Source: Kribbella sp. VKM Ac-2568
GTDB taxonomy: Bacteria; Actinomycetota; Actinomycetes; Propionibacteriales; Kribbellaceae
Reading direction: 5' to 3'
NCBI RefSeq assembly: GCF_004345365.1
Contig: NZ_SLVF01000008.1
Span: forward strand, 372,001-436,000
Length of the DNA stretch: 64,000 nt
The notes under the pieces were generated by a model. The model was not told the origin of the DNA. It saw only the letters and a list, made by a program, of their open reading frames with translations, and searched no databases. The translations under genes and the position numbers were made by a program. Of this stretch, positions 25,279 through 33,582 are shown piece by piece; the stretch's first letter is position 1, and each line of letters opens with the position of its first letter.

Positions 25279-25692
25279 ATGGCTGGAGTGAACGGCGAGG
25301 TTTCGTGGTTCTGTTGCGGTAATTCGTGGGGCCCGTGCGGCAGCGCGGGAACCGGTGCCTGTGGCACCTGTCATTCAGGCAAGTTCCAGCACGCGTGGCC
25401 GAACACGTCGGACGCGTGCTACTCGATCACCCGGCCGGACCGCTGTGGGGTCACCGCGATGTCGCGGCGGACCTGCGGGTTCCGGCACTCGACCACCAAC
25501 CTGTGCAACGGCGCCCGGGTGGTCACCTCGATCGCGGACTGCGGTCCGCAGACGGATCTGTTCTGCGGCGAGCGGGCCTGCTGCGGCGGCACCTGCGCGT
25601 CGAACCGGATCATCGATCTGACGCCCGCGGCCTTCAGTGCGATCGCGAGCCTGAACGCCGGTCTGATCCCGTGCTCGGTCAACGTGGGTTGA
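25279..25692 (+). CDS. Cysteine-rich RlpA/expansin-like barrel protein
   Basis: A 137-residue protein with 15 cysteines. The C-terminal half (TSIADCGP ... NRIIDLTPAAFSAIA ... GLIPCSVNV) matches the double-psi beta-barrel of RlpA and expansins: an Asp-Cys-Gly-Pro turn and a conserved IDLTPAAF helix. The N-terminal half (WFCCGNSWGPCGSAGTGACG) is glycine/cysteine-rich and unlike anything I know. There is no recognisable signal peptide, which is odd for so many probable disulfides. The start is firm: AGGAGG stands 8 nt before the ATG. It is followed by a Tat-exported protein and a MauE-like membrane protein, the latter a family linked to disulfide formation. Confidence 0.75.
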   Translation: MAGVNGEVSWFCCGNSWGPCGSAGTGACGTCHSGKFQHAWPNTSDACYSITRPDRCGVTAMSRRTCGFRHSTTNLCNGARVVTSIADCGPQTDLFCGERACCGGTCASNRIIDLTPAAFSAIASLNAGLIPCSVNVG

Positions 25693-25706
25693 GGGGAGTG
25701 ACTGAG

Positions 25707-26312
25707 ATGACTGGAACGATCGGACGTCGCACCCTGCTCACCAGCGCGGTGCTCGGCACCAGCGCAACGCTCGTCGGCGCGACCGCGATGGGCTCGCTCG
25801 CACCCGAAACGGCCTTCGCCGCAAGGGCGCAACTGCCCGAGCCCGGCCAGCCGGATCCGAACTTCGCCGAAGGTCGCGTCGTCAGCCGCGACGGAAGCGT
25901 GGTGATGGCGTCCGGCTCGGACGGCCGCCTGCACCGGATCCAGCTCACCGGCGGGACCAGCGTCTGGAAGTTGCGGCCCACCACGGTCGACCAGGTGCTC
26001 GTCGGCGACGGCCTGTACGCCCGCGGGGTGCTGATGCCCGGCGGTCTGCTCGCCGCCGAGTCGGTCTGGGTGAACATCGTCAACCTCAAGGTGCACATCA
26101 CCGCGATCGGCAAGAACGTGCTGTACCTGGACCACAACGGCCAGAAGGTGGTCGGCCACGTGGTGCCCGGGACCAGCGCGGCGGTCTACAACGGGACCGC
26201 GGCGATCTCGGACCTGTCGATGCTGAAGGTCGGCAAGCACGCCCAGGTGATCGGTGCCTGGCGCCCGGACACCAACGAGGTCGATCTCGCCACCATCTAC
26301 GCGGCCGCCTGA
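25707..26312 (+). CDS. Tat-exported beta-rich protein, DUF5666-like
   Basis: A 201-residue protein with a Tat signal (IGRRTLLTSAVLGTSATLVG; twin Arg7-Arg8, cleavage near AFAARA). The mature ~165 residues form two similar beta-rich units (FAEGRVVSRDGSVVMASG ... and VHITAIGKNVLYLDHNG ...). Each has the pattern of small OB-like DUF5666 domains; this match is tentative. ATG 25707 is favoured over the in-frame GTG three codons earlier because GAGGGGAG then has normal spacing. It lies between the cysteine-rich gene (14 nt) and the MauE-like gene (15 nt), clearly one operon. Confidence 0.72.
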   Translation: MTGTIGRRTLLTSAVLGTSATLVGATAMGSLAPETAFAARAQLPEPGQPDPNFAEGRVVSRDGSVVMASGSDGRLHRIQLTGGTSVWKLRPTTVDQVLVGDGLYARGVLMPGGLLAAESVWVNIVNLKVHITAIGKNVLYLDHNGQKVVGHVVPGTSAAVYNGTAAISDLSMLKVGKHAQVIGAWRPDTNEVDLATIYAAA

Positions 26313-26327
26313 CCGGGGAGGTCGCAG

Positions 26328-27164
26328 ATGCTGGGACAACTCGCGGCCGTGCAGCCGCTGGTGATCGGCCTGCTGCTGGCGTGGTCGTCGTACGGGAAAC
26401 TCCATGGGCCGCACGTGGCCGCCAAGGCACGGCGTACGGCTCTGTCGGACCTGGTCGGTGACCGGTACGCCGCTCCGGCGTATCGCGCGGTCGGCGGGAT
26501 CGAACTGGCAATCGCCATCGCCTTGCTGCTACCGCCCCTGTGGCTGGTGGAAGCGCTGGCTGCGGTGGCACTCGCGGCGGGCTTCGTCGGGTATGTCATC
26601 TATGCGCGGGTGGTCGTGCCCGAGTCGTCGTGCGGTTGCATGGGCTCGGCCGCGACGCCGGTGAGGTGGCGCGGGATCGCCCGAGCCGGGGTGCTCCTTG
26701 CCGCGGCTCTGGCGGCGTTGACTGCCGACATCGGCTGGTGGTCCGTGCAGCCGATGTCGATCGCGCTGGTGGTTGTGGAGGCGATGGTGTTCGTCGGCTT
26801 GTCGGCCGAGCTGGACCGGTACTGGTTGATGCCGCTGCGACGCCTTCGCGTCCGGCTCACGCATCCGCTGGCCGGTACAGCGTCGTACGAGGTACCGCTG
26901 GCGGCGACGCAGCAGCAGTTGCTGCGGAGTACCGCCTACCAGTCCGTCAACCCGTTCCTGCGATCGGACATCCGCGATCACTGGGACGAAGGCGACTGGC
27001 GCTTCGTCAGCTACACCGCGGCGTACGGCGAACGCCCGGCCACCGCGGTCTTCGCAGTACCGAGGCTGCGGTACGAACCCGACGAGGTGCGGGTGGCGAT
27101 CGTCGACGAGTCGTCGGGGGAGACCCTCTACCGCCCGGCGACTCCGCTCGCTCTGGTCGACTGA
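26328..27164 (+). CDS. MauE-like membrane protein with C-terminal extension
   Basis: A 278-residue protein. The N-terminal ~165 residues have four hydrophobic helices in the DoxX/MauE pattern. The paired cysteines Cys102 and Cys104 (SSCGCMG) sit after the third helix, matching the C-x-C-F/M-G motif of MauE proteins. MauE is needed for maturation of the disulfide-rich methylamine dehydrogenase light chain. Residues 170-278 are a soluble domain without a recognised family. With a 15-cysteine protein in the same operon, an oxidative-folding role is reasonable inference. No methylamine dehydrogenase or MauD gene is present. Confidence 0.78.
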   Translation: MLGQLAAVQPLVIGLLLAWSSYGKLHGPHVAAKARRTALSDLVGDRYAAPAYRAVGGIELAIAIALLLPPLWLVEALAAVALAAGFVGYVIYARVVVPESSCGCMGSAATPVRWRGIARAGVLLAAALAALTADIGWWSVQPMSIALVVVEAMVFVGLSAELDRYWLMPLRRLRVRLTHPLAGTASYEVPLAATQQQLLRSTAYQSVNPFLRSDIRDHWDEGDWRFVSYTAAYGERPATAVFAVPRLRYEPDEVRVAIVDESSGETLYRPATPLALVD

Positions 27165-27198
27165 CGCCGGGGGTCGGCCGTCCTCGCGGCGGTCGGCC

Positions 27199-28230
27199 CT
27201 AGGCGGTGGTTCCGTGGAAGTCCTTGGCAGGGGAGACGTCGGCGAACCAGGACTCGGTCTCCTCCGGGGACAGCACCCGCTCGAGCGTCAGGGACCCGCG
27301 CATGCCAGGGAAGAACCGCCCCGCATCCCAGCCGCGGCTGTATGGAGGCTTGTCCAGTACTACGAGCCGGGTGCCTCGGACGGGAGTGATGTCGCTCGGC
27401 GTGCCCTCGTTCCAGATCCAGGTGCCGTCGGCGGTGACCAGGTTGAAGGCGCCGGTGGTCTGGATGAAGCCGGGCGCGTCCCGGCAGGCGGCAACCGCCT
27501 GCGCGCTGGGCGCATCGCCGGGCACGTGACCTCCGCTCACCAGTTCACCGGCCAGCAGAGTGTGCAACTGGAAGTTGTCGCCGAGCCCGGACATCCGCAA
27601 CAGATAGCCGGTCCGCGTCTCGCGGTGCAGCGCGACCAGTGGCTCGTCGTCCAGCACGAGGAGTGCGTAGGTCAGACACTTCAGGTCACCTTGGGTTGCC
27701 TCGTAGAGCGACAGCGCGGCAGTCAACAGTTCGTCGCGGTCGGACAATGCCGTCCGGACGTTCTGGTCGTTGAGCATCGCGAGCGCCGCCATCTCCCACT
27801 GCTGCAGGGTCCACCAGGCCAACGCAGCCGACGCCCCGACCCGGGCCACCACCTCGTCGCTCGGCCCTTGCTGGTCGACCACCGGCAGTTCGCCGCCGCC
27901 CGTGGACGCCCACTGGTCGACGAACGCCCGCACCTCGGTCAGCACCGCGCCCACCTCCCGGAGTACGGCGGGAGCGCAGCCGGCCGGATCGGCCCCGCGC
28001 TCGACGCAGGCGCCGATGATCACCGCGAGCATCGACCGCGGACCGAGCGGTACTTCGGGCAGCAGCGCCGCCAGCCTGGGGGCGCCGGCCGCGATCTCGT
28101 CCGGGCCGGCCTTCGCAAAGCTCTTCTGCAGCTGGTCGAAGGCCCGGTCGGCGGCCTCGGTGTCGCGGGCGCGTACGCCCGTCTCGAGGTCCGCGATCGT
28201 GCTGGTGAACGTGCTGCGCCGGAAGATCAT
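27199..28230 (-). CDS. Conserved hypothetical protein
   Basis: A 343-residue soluble protein I cannot assign. Residues 1-60 (IFRRSTFTSTIADLETGVRA) look helical, the middle is leucine/alanine-rich helical sequence with a WW pair (ALAWWTLQQWEMAALAML), and the last third is mixed beta (LVTADGTWIWNEGTPSD). There is no signal peptide, membrane helix or catalytic motif. The start was set at the ATG giving MIFRRSTF; an upstream in-frame extension crosses the divergent promoter region. It faces the aldehyde dehydrogenase gene across 127 bp. Confidence 0.7.
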   Translation of the reverse strand: MIFRRSTFTSTIADLETGVRARDTEAADRAFDQLQKSFAKAGPDEIAAGAPRLAALLPEVPLGPRSMLAVIIGACVERGADPAGCAPAVLREVGAVLTEVRAFVDQWASTGGGELPVVDQQGPSDEVVARVGASAALAWWTLQQWEMAALAMLNDQNVRTALSDRDELLTAALSLYEATQGDLKCLTYALLVLDDEPLVALHRETRTGYLLRMSGLGDNFQLHTLLAGELVSGGHVPGDAPSAQAVAACRDAPGFIQTTGAFNLVTADGTWIWNEGTPSDITPVRGTRLVVLDKPPYSRGWDAGRFFPGMRGSLTLERVLSPEETESWFADVSPAKDFHGTTA

Positions 28231-28281
28231 CGGGGCACTGTAGCGATCTCCGGGGTCGTGAGGTGGCTGGGGAGTGAGATG

Positions 28282-28300
28282 AGTGTATACAGTATGTACT
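28282..28300. promoter_or_regulatory. Imperfect palindrome, likely operator
   Basis: AGTGTATACAGTATGTACT is a 19-bp imperfect palindrome (seven of nine base pairs match), AT-rich amid GC-rich DNA. It lies 58 bp before the aldehyde dehydrogenase ATG and 52 bp before the opposing hypothetical gene. The form suits a GntR- or TetR-type dimer. No regulator gene is adjacent. Confidence 0.5.
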
Positions 28301-28357
28301 AGAGCAGTTAGCCTGTCCGCTTGCGCACTGTCGTAGAGAACGGAGGACTCGTCCCCC

Positions 28358-29716
28358 ATGTACGCAGTCACCAACCCGGCGACGGGTGAACTCATCGAGC
28401 AGATCGAGAACGCGACCGACGAGGAGGTCCGCGCTGCGATCGATCGCGTGCACCGCGGTTATGACTCGTGGCGGCGCCGTACGGTCGCCGACCGCGCGAA
28501 GATCGTCTCCCGGGCGGCCGAGCTGTTCGCCGAACGGGCCGACGAACTGGCCGCGATCATGACCCTGGAGATGGGCAAACGGATCAACGAGGGCCGCGGC
28601 GAGATCGCCATCGTGGTCGACATCTTCAACTACTACGCGGACAACGGGCCGGACCTGCTGACCGACGAGCCGATGACGATCAAAGGCGGCGAGGCGGTCA
28701 TCACCAAGGGCCCGATCGGCCCGCTGCTCGGCGTCATGCCCTGGAACTTCCCGATCTACCAGGTGGCCCGCTTCGTCGCGCCGAACCTGGTGCTGGGCAA
28801 CACGATCCTGCTGAAGCACGCCTCGATCTGCCCCCGCTCGGCCGTCGCGATCGAGTCCGTACTCCGCGACGCCGGCGTACCGGAGGACGTGTACGTGAAC
28901 ACGTTCGCGTCCTCGTCGCAGATCCCGGCGATCCTGGCCGACCCGCGGATCCAGGGTGTCTCCCTGACCGGCAGCGAGCAGGCGGGGATCTCAGTCGCCG
29001 CCGAGGCCGGCCGGAACCTCAAGAAGACCGTGCTCGAGCTCGGCGGGTCCGACCCGCTGATCGTGCTCGACACCGACGACCTGGACGAGACCGTCAAGGC
29101 GACGGCGACCGCGCGGATGCGCAACTGCGGCCAGTCCTGCAACGCGCCGAAGCGGATGATCGTGCTGGCCGACCTCTACGACGAGTTCGTCGATCGGCTG
29201 ACCAAACGCGTGGCCGACTTCTACCTGCCCGGCGACCCGGCGGACCCCGAGACGAAACTGCCGCCGCTCGCCTCGATCGCGGCGGCCGACGAGGTGGCCG
29301 CGCAGGTCGAGAAGGCCCTCGAACAAGGCGCCACCCTGCGCACCGGCGGCCGCCGGATCGGTCCCGGCGCCTTCTTCGAAGCCACCGTGCTGACGGACGT
29401 GACGCCGGAGATGGACGCGTACTACGAGGAGATCTTCGGCCCGGTCGTGATCGTCTTCCGGGCGGAGACCGAGGAGCAGGCGATCGCCATCGCGAACGAC
29501 AGCCCCTTCGGCCTCGGCGCCAGCGTCTTCGGCACCGACCGGGAACGCTCCAGCCGGGTCGCCCGCCAGATCGAGGCCGGCATGGTCTACCTCAACAGCG
29601 CCGGCGGGTCCCAGGCCGACCTCCCCTTCGGCGGCATCAAGCGCTCCGGCATGGGCCGCGAGCTCGGTCCGGCCGGCATCGAGGAGTTCATGAACAAGAA
29701 GTCCATCCGGCTCTGA
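28358..29716 (+). CDS. NAD(P)-dependent succinate-semialdehyde dehydrogenase family
   Basis: A 452-residue aldehyde dehydrogenase. It has the cofactor segment GVMPWNFPIYQVAR, the catalytic glutamate in VLELGGSDP, the nucleophilic cysteine in NCGQSCNAPKR, and the C-terminal FGPVVIVF and PFGGIKRSGMGRELG. The short form without extra N-terminus and the MPWNFP variant are typical of the succinate-semialdehyde dehydrogenase branch (GabD-like), which oxidises the aldehyde formed from GABA. The exact aldehyde is not proven and no GABA transaminase is nearby. A strong hairpin follows the stop. Confidence 0.88.
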   Translation: MYAVTNPATGELIEQIENATDEEVRAAIDRVHRGYDSWRRRTVADRAKIVSRAAELFAERADELAAIMTLEMGKRINEGRGEIAIVVDIFNYYADNGPDLLTDEPMTIKGGEAVITKGPIGPLLGVMPWNFPIYQVARFVAPNLVLGNTILLKHASICPRSAVAIESVLRDAGVPEDVYVNTFASSSQIPAILADPRIQGVSLTGSEQAGISVAAEAGRNLKKTVLELGGSDPLIVLDTDDLDETVKATATARMRNCGQSCNAPKRMIVLADLYDEFVDRLTKRVADFYLPGDPADPETKLPPLASIAAADEVAAQVEKALEQGATLRTGGRRIGPGAFFEATVLTDVTPEMDAYYEEIFGPVVIVFRAETEEQAIAIANDSPFGLGASVFGTDRERSSRVARQIEAGMVYLNSAGGSQADLPFGGIKRSGMGRELGPAGIEEFMNKKSIRL

Positions 29717-29730
29717 CCAGCCCCCTGCAC

Positions 29731-29770
29731 GGAGCCCCGCCGCGCGCCGGGCTCCGTACGGCGGGGCTCC
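29731..29770 (+). terminator. Intrinsic-type hairpin after the aldehyde dehydrogenase
   Basis: GGAGCCCCGCCG (29731-29742) pairs perfectly with CGGCGGGGCTCC (29759-29770) around a 16-nt loop, 15 nt after the stop codon. There is no U-tract. Confidence 0.65.
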
Positions 29771-29860
29771 ACACAGCAGGCTCCGTACCGGCGGGAAGGA
29801 ATCCGGCGGTAGCGTTGCTGATGGTTGGTGGACCATTCAACGACCTGCGGGAGTCTCCTG

Positions 29861-30652
29861 ATGAGCAAGCAAGCCGACCAGACCATCCAGGTCCTGCGTG
29901 CCGGGCACGACGACCTCGACAGACTGGTGGCGAAGTTCCGGGCGGAGGACCTCACTCGCGGGTCTGCCGCGTCGGAGTGGACGGTGGCGCAGGTCCTTAG
30001 TCACCTGGGCAGCGGCGCCGAGATCAACCTCGCCACCCTCGAGGGCGCGGTCGCCGGCACCGGCGCACCGGGCGGCGACTTCAACAAGGCGACGTGGGCT
30101 CGCTGGGACGCGATGTCGCCGGGGGAGCAGGCGGCCGGCTTCCTCGCCGCCAACGAGAAGCTGCTGCAGTTCTACGAGGGCCTGGACGAGCGTCAGCACG
30201 AGGACCTTCGGATCGATTTCGGCTTCCTGCCCGAGCCGGTCGACGTCGACACCGCCGCCCGGATGCGGCTCAGCGAGTTCACCTTGCACAGTTGGGACGT
30301 ACGGGTCGCTTTCGATCCGGCCGCGGTGCTCGCCCCGGAGGCGACGGAAGCACTGCTCGACGGCATCGGTCAGACGCTCGCCTGGGTCGGCAAGGCTGAC
30401 CAGCTCGACGGCGCCGCCCGGATCGCCGTGAACACCGTCGAACCGGACCGGGCTTTCGGACTGCTCATCGAGGACACCGTCCGCCTGGCCGAGGTACCGC
30501 AGCCCGCTGACGCCGTACTCACGGCACCGGCCGAGTACTTCGTCCGCCTGGTCACTGGCCGGCACGCCGCGCAGTACACGCCGGCCGCGGTGGAGTTCAC
30601 CAGCGAGCGACTGACGCTGGACGACCTGCGCAAGGTCTTCCCCGGCTTCTGA
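29861..30652 (+). CDS. Maleylpyruvate-isomerase/DinB-like protein
   Basis: A 263-residue protein with an N-terminal DinB-like four-helix bundle of the mycothiol-dependent maleylpyruvate isomerase type. Landmarks are AGHDDLDRLVAKF, ASEWTVAQVLSHLGSG with the metal-ligand histidine, and RMRLSEFTLHSWDVRVA with two more. The C-terminal ~80 residues match the small second domain of that family (AAVEFTSERLTLDDLRKVFPG). In actinomycetes such proteins use mycothiol for isomerase or detoxification chemistry. The ATG at 29861 was chosen since the longer frame begins in the untranslated leader. Confidence 0.82.
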   Translation: MSKQADQTIQVLRAGHDDLDRLVAKFRAEDLTRGSAASEWTVAQVLSHLGSGAEINLATLEGAVAGTGAPGGDFNKATWARWDAMSPGEQAAGFLAANEKLLQFYEGLDERQHEDLRIDFGFLPEPVDVDTAARMRLSEFTLHSWDVRVAFDPAAVLAPEATEALLDGIGQTLAWVGKADQLDGAARIAVNTVEPDRAFGLLIEDTVRLAEVPQPADAVLTAPAEYFVRLVTGRHAAQYTPAAVEFTSERLTLDDLRKVFPGF

Positions 30653-30659
30653 CGCCGAC

Positions 30660-30690
30660 GACCCGGTACGCCGCTACGGCGTACCGGGTC
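30660..30690. terminator. Strong bidirectional hairpin terminator
   Basis: GACCCGGTACGCC (30660-30672) and GGCGTACCGGGTC (30678-30690) form a perfect 13-bp stem with a 5-nt loop, 8 nt after the stop of the DinB-like gene. It lies about 50 nt before the end of the opposing aldo/keto reductase gene, so it can serve both transcripts. Confidence 0.8.
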
Positions 30691-30741
30691 AGCCCATTCC
30701 CAGGTGATGCCGATGATGCCGGCGCGCAGTACTCGGGACTG

Positions 30742-31710
30742 TCAGTAGCCGGTGGGTGGGCGCGGGCTGTAGGAGTCCTCGAGGGCGGTGACCTCCTCGG
30801 GGGTGAGCTCGAGGTCGAGTGCGGCGACCGCGTCCGGGAGGTGCTGGGACTTGGTCGGGCCGACGATCGGCGCGGTCACGACGGGGTTCTTCAGCACCCA
30901 GGCGAGGGCCACATGCGCCATCGGGACGCCGCGGGTCTCGGCGATGCGCTGCACGGCGTTGGCGATCGGCTGGTCGTTGGCGGCGAAGAAACGCTGACCG
31001 ACGGGGTCGGTGTCGGCGCGGTGGGTCTGGGTGCCCCACGGGCGGGCGAGCCGGCCCTTGGCGAGCGGGCTCCACGGGATGCTGCCGACGCCCTGGTCGG
31101 CGAGCAGCCCGAACATCTCGCGCTCCTCCTCGCGCTGCATCAGGCTGTACTGGTTCTGCATCGAGACGAAGCGGGTCCAGCCGTGCAGATCGGCGGTGTA
31201 CTGGAGCTTGGAGAACTGCCAGGCCCACATCGACGAGGCGCCGAGGTATCGGGCCTTGCCGGCCTTGACGACGTCGTGCAGGGCCTCCATCGTCTCCTCG
31301 ACCGGTGTCTCGCGGTCGAAGCGGTGGATCTGGTAGAGGTCGACGTAGTCGGTGCCGAGCCGCGAGAGCGAGGCGTCGATGTTCTCCATGATGGCCTTGC
31401 GCGACAGTCCCGAACCGCCCGGCCCGTCGTGCATCTTGAAGTGCACCTTGGTCGCCAGCACGACGTCGTCGCGCTTCGTGTACTTGCCGATCGCCCGCCC
31501 GACGATCTCCTCGGAACTCCCGAACCCGTACACGTTGGCCGTGTCCCAGAAGTTGATCCCGAGCTCGACCGCCTGCCGGAAGATCGGTTCGGCCCCCGCG
31601 TCGTCGAGCGCCCATTCACTGAACCCCCGCGACGTGTCCCCGAAACTCATACAACCCAGCGCGATCCGGCTGACCTTCAGCCCCGAGTTGCCAAGACGTA
31701 CGTACTCCAT
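30742..31710 (-). CDS. Aldo/keto reductase
   Basis: A 322-residue (beta/alpha)8 NADPH-dependent oxidoreductase of the YajO/Gcy-like branch. The catalytic region is INFWDTANVYGFGSSEEIVG (Asp and Tyr), the catalytic Lys is in VVLATKVHF and the His in DLYQIHRFD. The cofactor-binding end is PWSPLAKGRLARPWG and APIVGPTKSQHL. It lies 38 nt downstream of the DUF2255 gene in a minus-strand set whose divergent neighbour is an XRE-type regulator, so it probably reduces an aldehyde or ketone as part of that set. Confidence 0.9.
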   Translation of the reverse strand: MEYVRLGNSGLKVSRIALGCMSFGDTSRGFSEWALDDAGAEPIFRQAVELGINFWDTANVYGFGSSEEIVGRAIGKYTKRDDVVLATKVHFKMHDGPGGSGLSRKAIMENIDASLSRLGTDYVDLYQIHRFDRETPVEETMEALHDVVKAGKARYLGASSMWAWQFSKLQYTADLHGWTRFVSMQNQYSLMQREEEREMFGLLADQGVGSIPWSPLAKGRLARPWGTQTHRADTDPVGQRFFAANDQPIANAVQRIAETRGVPMAHVALAWVLKNPVVTAPIVGPTKSQHLPDAVAALDLELTPEEVTALEDSYSPRPPTGY

Positions 31711-31748
31711 CAGTCGCTCCTGTGTCGCGTGGTCGAAAGAACAACATT

Positions 31749-32129
31749 TCAGTCGCGGGGCACGAGCCGCAGCGTGCCGGCGGCAGCCCCGTCTCCCACG
31801 ACGGTACCGACGATCTGAGGACCGTAACGGTCGTACTTCGCGTGGTAAGCCGCATCGATCGCTGGATGAACCTGGCTCCCAGCCTCGGCGAACGTCACCC
31901 CGCGTTCGAAGCGACCCGCGCGGATCCGGCCCGCTCCGCTCGCCTTGGCCCGGCGGTACCAGGGATTGTCGGTCCCGTAGGCGGATCGCACGTAAAGCTC
32001 GTCGCCGACCCGGACGATCCAGATGGTGACGTAGGGGCGAACCGTGCCGTCCCCTCGCTCGGAGCTGACCTGTACCTCCGTCGTACCGCCGATGCGTTGA
32101 AGCTCCTCACTGCTCCAAGCTCTGGTCAT
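31749..32129 (-). CDS. DUF2255 family protein
   Basis: A 126-residue cytosolic protein. TIWIVRVGDELYVRSAYG and NPWYRRAKASGAGRIRAG resemble the split-barrel, flavin/F420-binding-like core that defines DUF2255. Such proteins are often written next to oxidoreductases and may bind a flavin-like cofactor; direct evidence is lacking. It overlaps the CMD gene upstream by 4 nt. Confidence 0.75.
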   Translation of the reverse strand: MTRAWSSEELQRIGGTTEVQVSSERGDGTVRPYVTIWIVRVGDELYVRSAYGTDNPWYRRAKASGAGRIRAGRFERGVTFAEAGSQVHPAIDAAYHAKYDRYGPQIVGTVVGDGAAAGTLRLVPRD

Positions 32130-32449
32130 CGGTCGGGATCTTCTTCGGGTGCGAAGAGTTCCTTGGCGAGGACGATCGCGGACATGGCCTTCGGCCAGCC
32201 GGCGTAGAAGGCCAGGTGGATGATGACCTCTTTGAGTTCCGTCTCGGTGAGGCCGTTGTCCTTGGCCCGGGTGAGATGGCCGCGGAGTTGCTCGGTGTTG
32301 CCGCCGGTGATGAGGCTGGCGACAGTGATGAGGCTCCGGTCCCGCGGAGACAGCTCGGACCGGGCCCAGACGTCGCCGAAGAGCGTCTCGTCGGTGAGGG
32401 AGACGAGCTTCGGAGCGAAGTCGCCGATGAGCTTCTGGGCCGGGGTCAT
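32126..32449 (-). CDS. Carboxymuconolactone decarboxylase family protein
   Basis: A 107-residue single-domain CMD protein. SPRDRSLITVASLITGGN and ELKEVIIHLAFYAGWPKAMSA match the gamma-carboxymuconolactone decarboxylase branch, which lacks the CxxC of AhpD. It overlaps both neighbours by 4 nt, with the zinc alcohol dehydrogenase upstream and DUF2255 downstream. The substrate need not be carboxymuconolactone, as no protocatechuate pathway genes are present. Confidence 0.85.
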   Translation of the reverse strand: MTPAQKLIGDFAPKLVSLTDETLFGDVWARSELSPRDRSLITVASLITGGNTEQLRGHLTRAKDNGLTETELKEVIIHLAFYAGWPKAMSAIVLAKELFAPEEDPDR

Positions 32450-33480
32450 TTGATCATCACCTTCAGGGCTTGGCGGGTGTCCATGGCCTCGTACGCGGCC
32501 GGGGAGTCCTCGAGGGAGACGGTTCGGTCGAAGACCTTGCCGGGGTTGACCTTGCCGTCGAGGACGTCGGGCAGCAGGCGCTCGATGTAGGCACGGGCTG
32601 GAGCCGGACCACCGGTGAGCGTGATGTTCTGGCCGAACAGGCTGCCGAAGCCGACCGGCGCCTCTTCGTACTGCGGTACGCCGACGCGGCTGATCACGCC
32701 GCCCGGGCGGATCACGCCGAGAGCCTGTTCGTAAGCAGGCATGTGCCCGACAGCCTCGAGTACTACGTGGGTCCCGTCGCCGCGGGTGAGTTCGCGGACC
32801 TTGGTGATCCCTTCCTCACCACGCTCGGCCACGACGTGGGTCGCGCCGAACTCGATGCCCAGGTCGGTGCGGTCCTTGTGCCGGCCCATCAGGATGATCT
32901 GCTCGGCCCCGAGTTGGCTCGCAGACAGGACTGCCAGGAGTCCGACCGCGCCGTCGCCGATCACGGTGACCGTCGTCCGCGCGGTGACTCCACCCTTGAG
33001 TGCGGCGTGGTAGCCGGTGCCGTAGACGTCCGACAGGGTCAGCAGCGACGGCAGCAGTTCGGAGTCCTCGCCCACGGGTGCCTTGACGAGAGTGCCGTCC
33101 GCCAACGGCACGCGGATCGCCTCGGCCTGACCGCCCCCGATGCCGTTGCCCGCCCAGAACCCACCGTGACGGCAGGAAGTCTGCAGCCCTTCGAGGCACA
33201 GGTCGCAGGTCCCGTCGGACCAGGCGAACGGCGAGATGACGAAGTCGCCCTTCTTCAGCGTCGAGACCTCGGCACCGAGTTCCTCGACGACGCCGAGGAA
33301 CTCGTGGCCCATCGGCTTGCCCTCGGGCAGCACCGGCAGGTTGTGGTACGGGTGCAGGTCGCTGCCGCAGACGCAGGAGCTGACCACCCGGACCAGGGCA
33401 TCGGTCGGTTGCTGGATCACCGGATCGGGTACGTCGATCACCCGTACGTCGCCGGCGCCGTACATGTAAGTGGCTCGCAT
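32446..33480 (-). CDS. Zinc-dependent alcohol dehydrogenase
   Basis: A 344-residue medium-chain dehydrogenase. Catalytic zinc ligands are visible in SCVCGSDLHPYH and GHEFLGVVEE. The structural-zinc lobe is reduced: SDGTCDLCLEGLQTSC keeps three cysteines. The NAD(P) site is VIGDGAVGLLAVLSA. MRATYMYGAG is the typical N-terminus of the glutathione-independent formaldehyde-dehydrogenase-like/quinone-linked branch. It is the first gene of the four-gene redox set and is divergent from the XRE regulator at 33.58 kb, with about 100 bp between the starts. Confidence 0.88.
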   Translation of the reverse strand: MRATYMYGAGDVRVIDVPDPVIQQPTDALVRVVSSCVCGSDLHPYHNLPVLPEGKPMGHEFLGVVEELGAEVSTLKKGDFVISPFAWSDGTCDLCLEGLQTSCRHGGFWAGNGIGGGQAEAIRVPLADGTLVKAPVGEDSELLPSLLTLSDVYGTGYHAALKGGVTARTTVTVIGDGAVGLLAVLSASQLGAEQIILMGRHKDRTDLGIEFGATHVVAERGEEGITKVRELTRGDGTHVVLEAVGHMPAYEQALGVIRPGGVISRVGVPQYEEAPVGFGSLFGQNITLTGGPAPARAYIERLLPDVLDGKVNPGKVFDRTVSLEDSPAAYEAMDTRQALKVMIK

Positions 33481-33582
33481 GATGTCCAGTGAACTGCGTC
33501 GCGAGCGGGTGTGGGAGTGCCTGTTGTTCCAGGTAATGCCAGTGCCTCCTTCGCCACCGGGACCCGCCGTACGGTGGTAGGC

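Noticed and set aside
25279..25692. Methylamine dehydrogenase light chain (MauA)
   Set aside because: Suggested by many cysteines and the MauE-like neighbour, but the conserved part matches the double-psi barrel, there is no long MauA-type leader, and no heavy-chain or MauD/MauG genes occur nearby.
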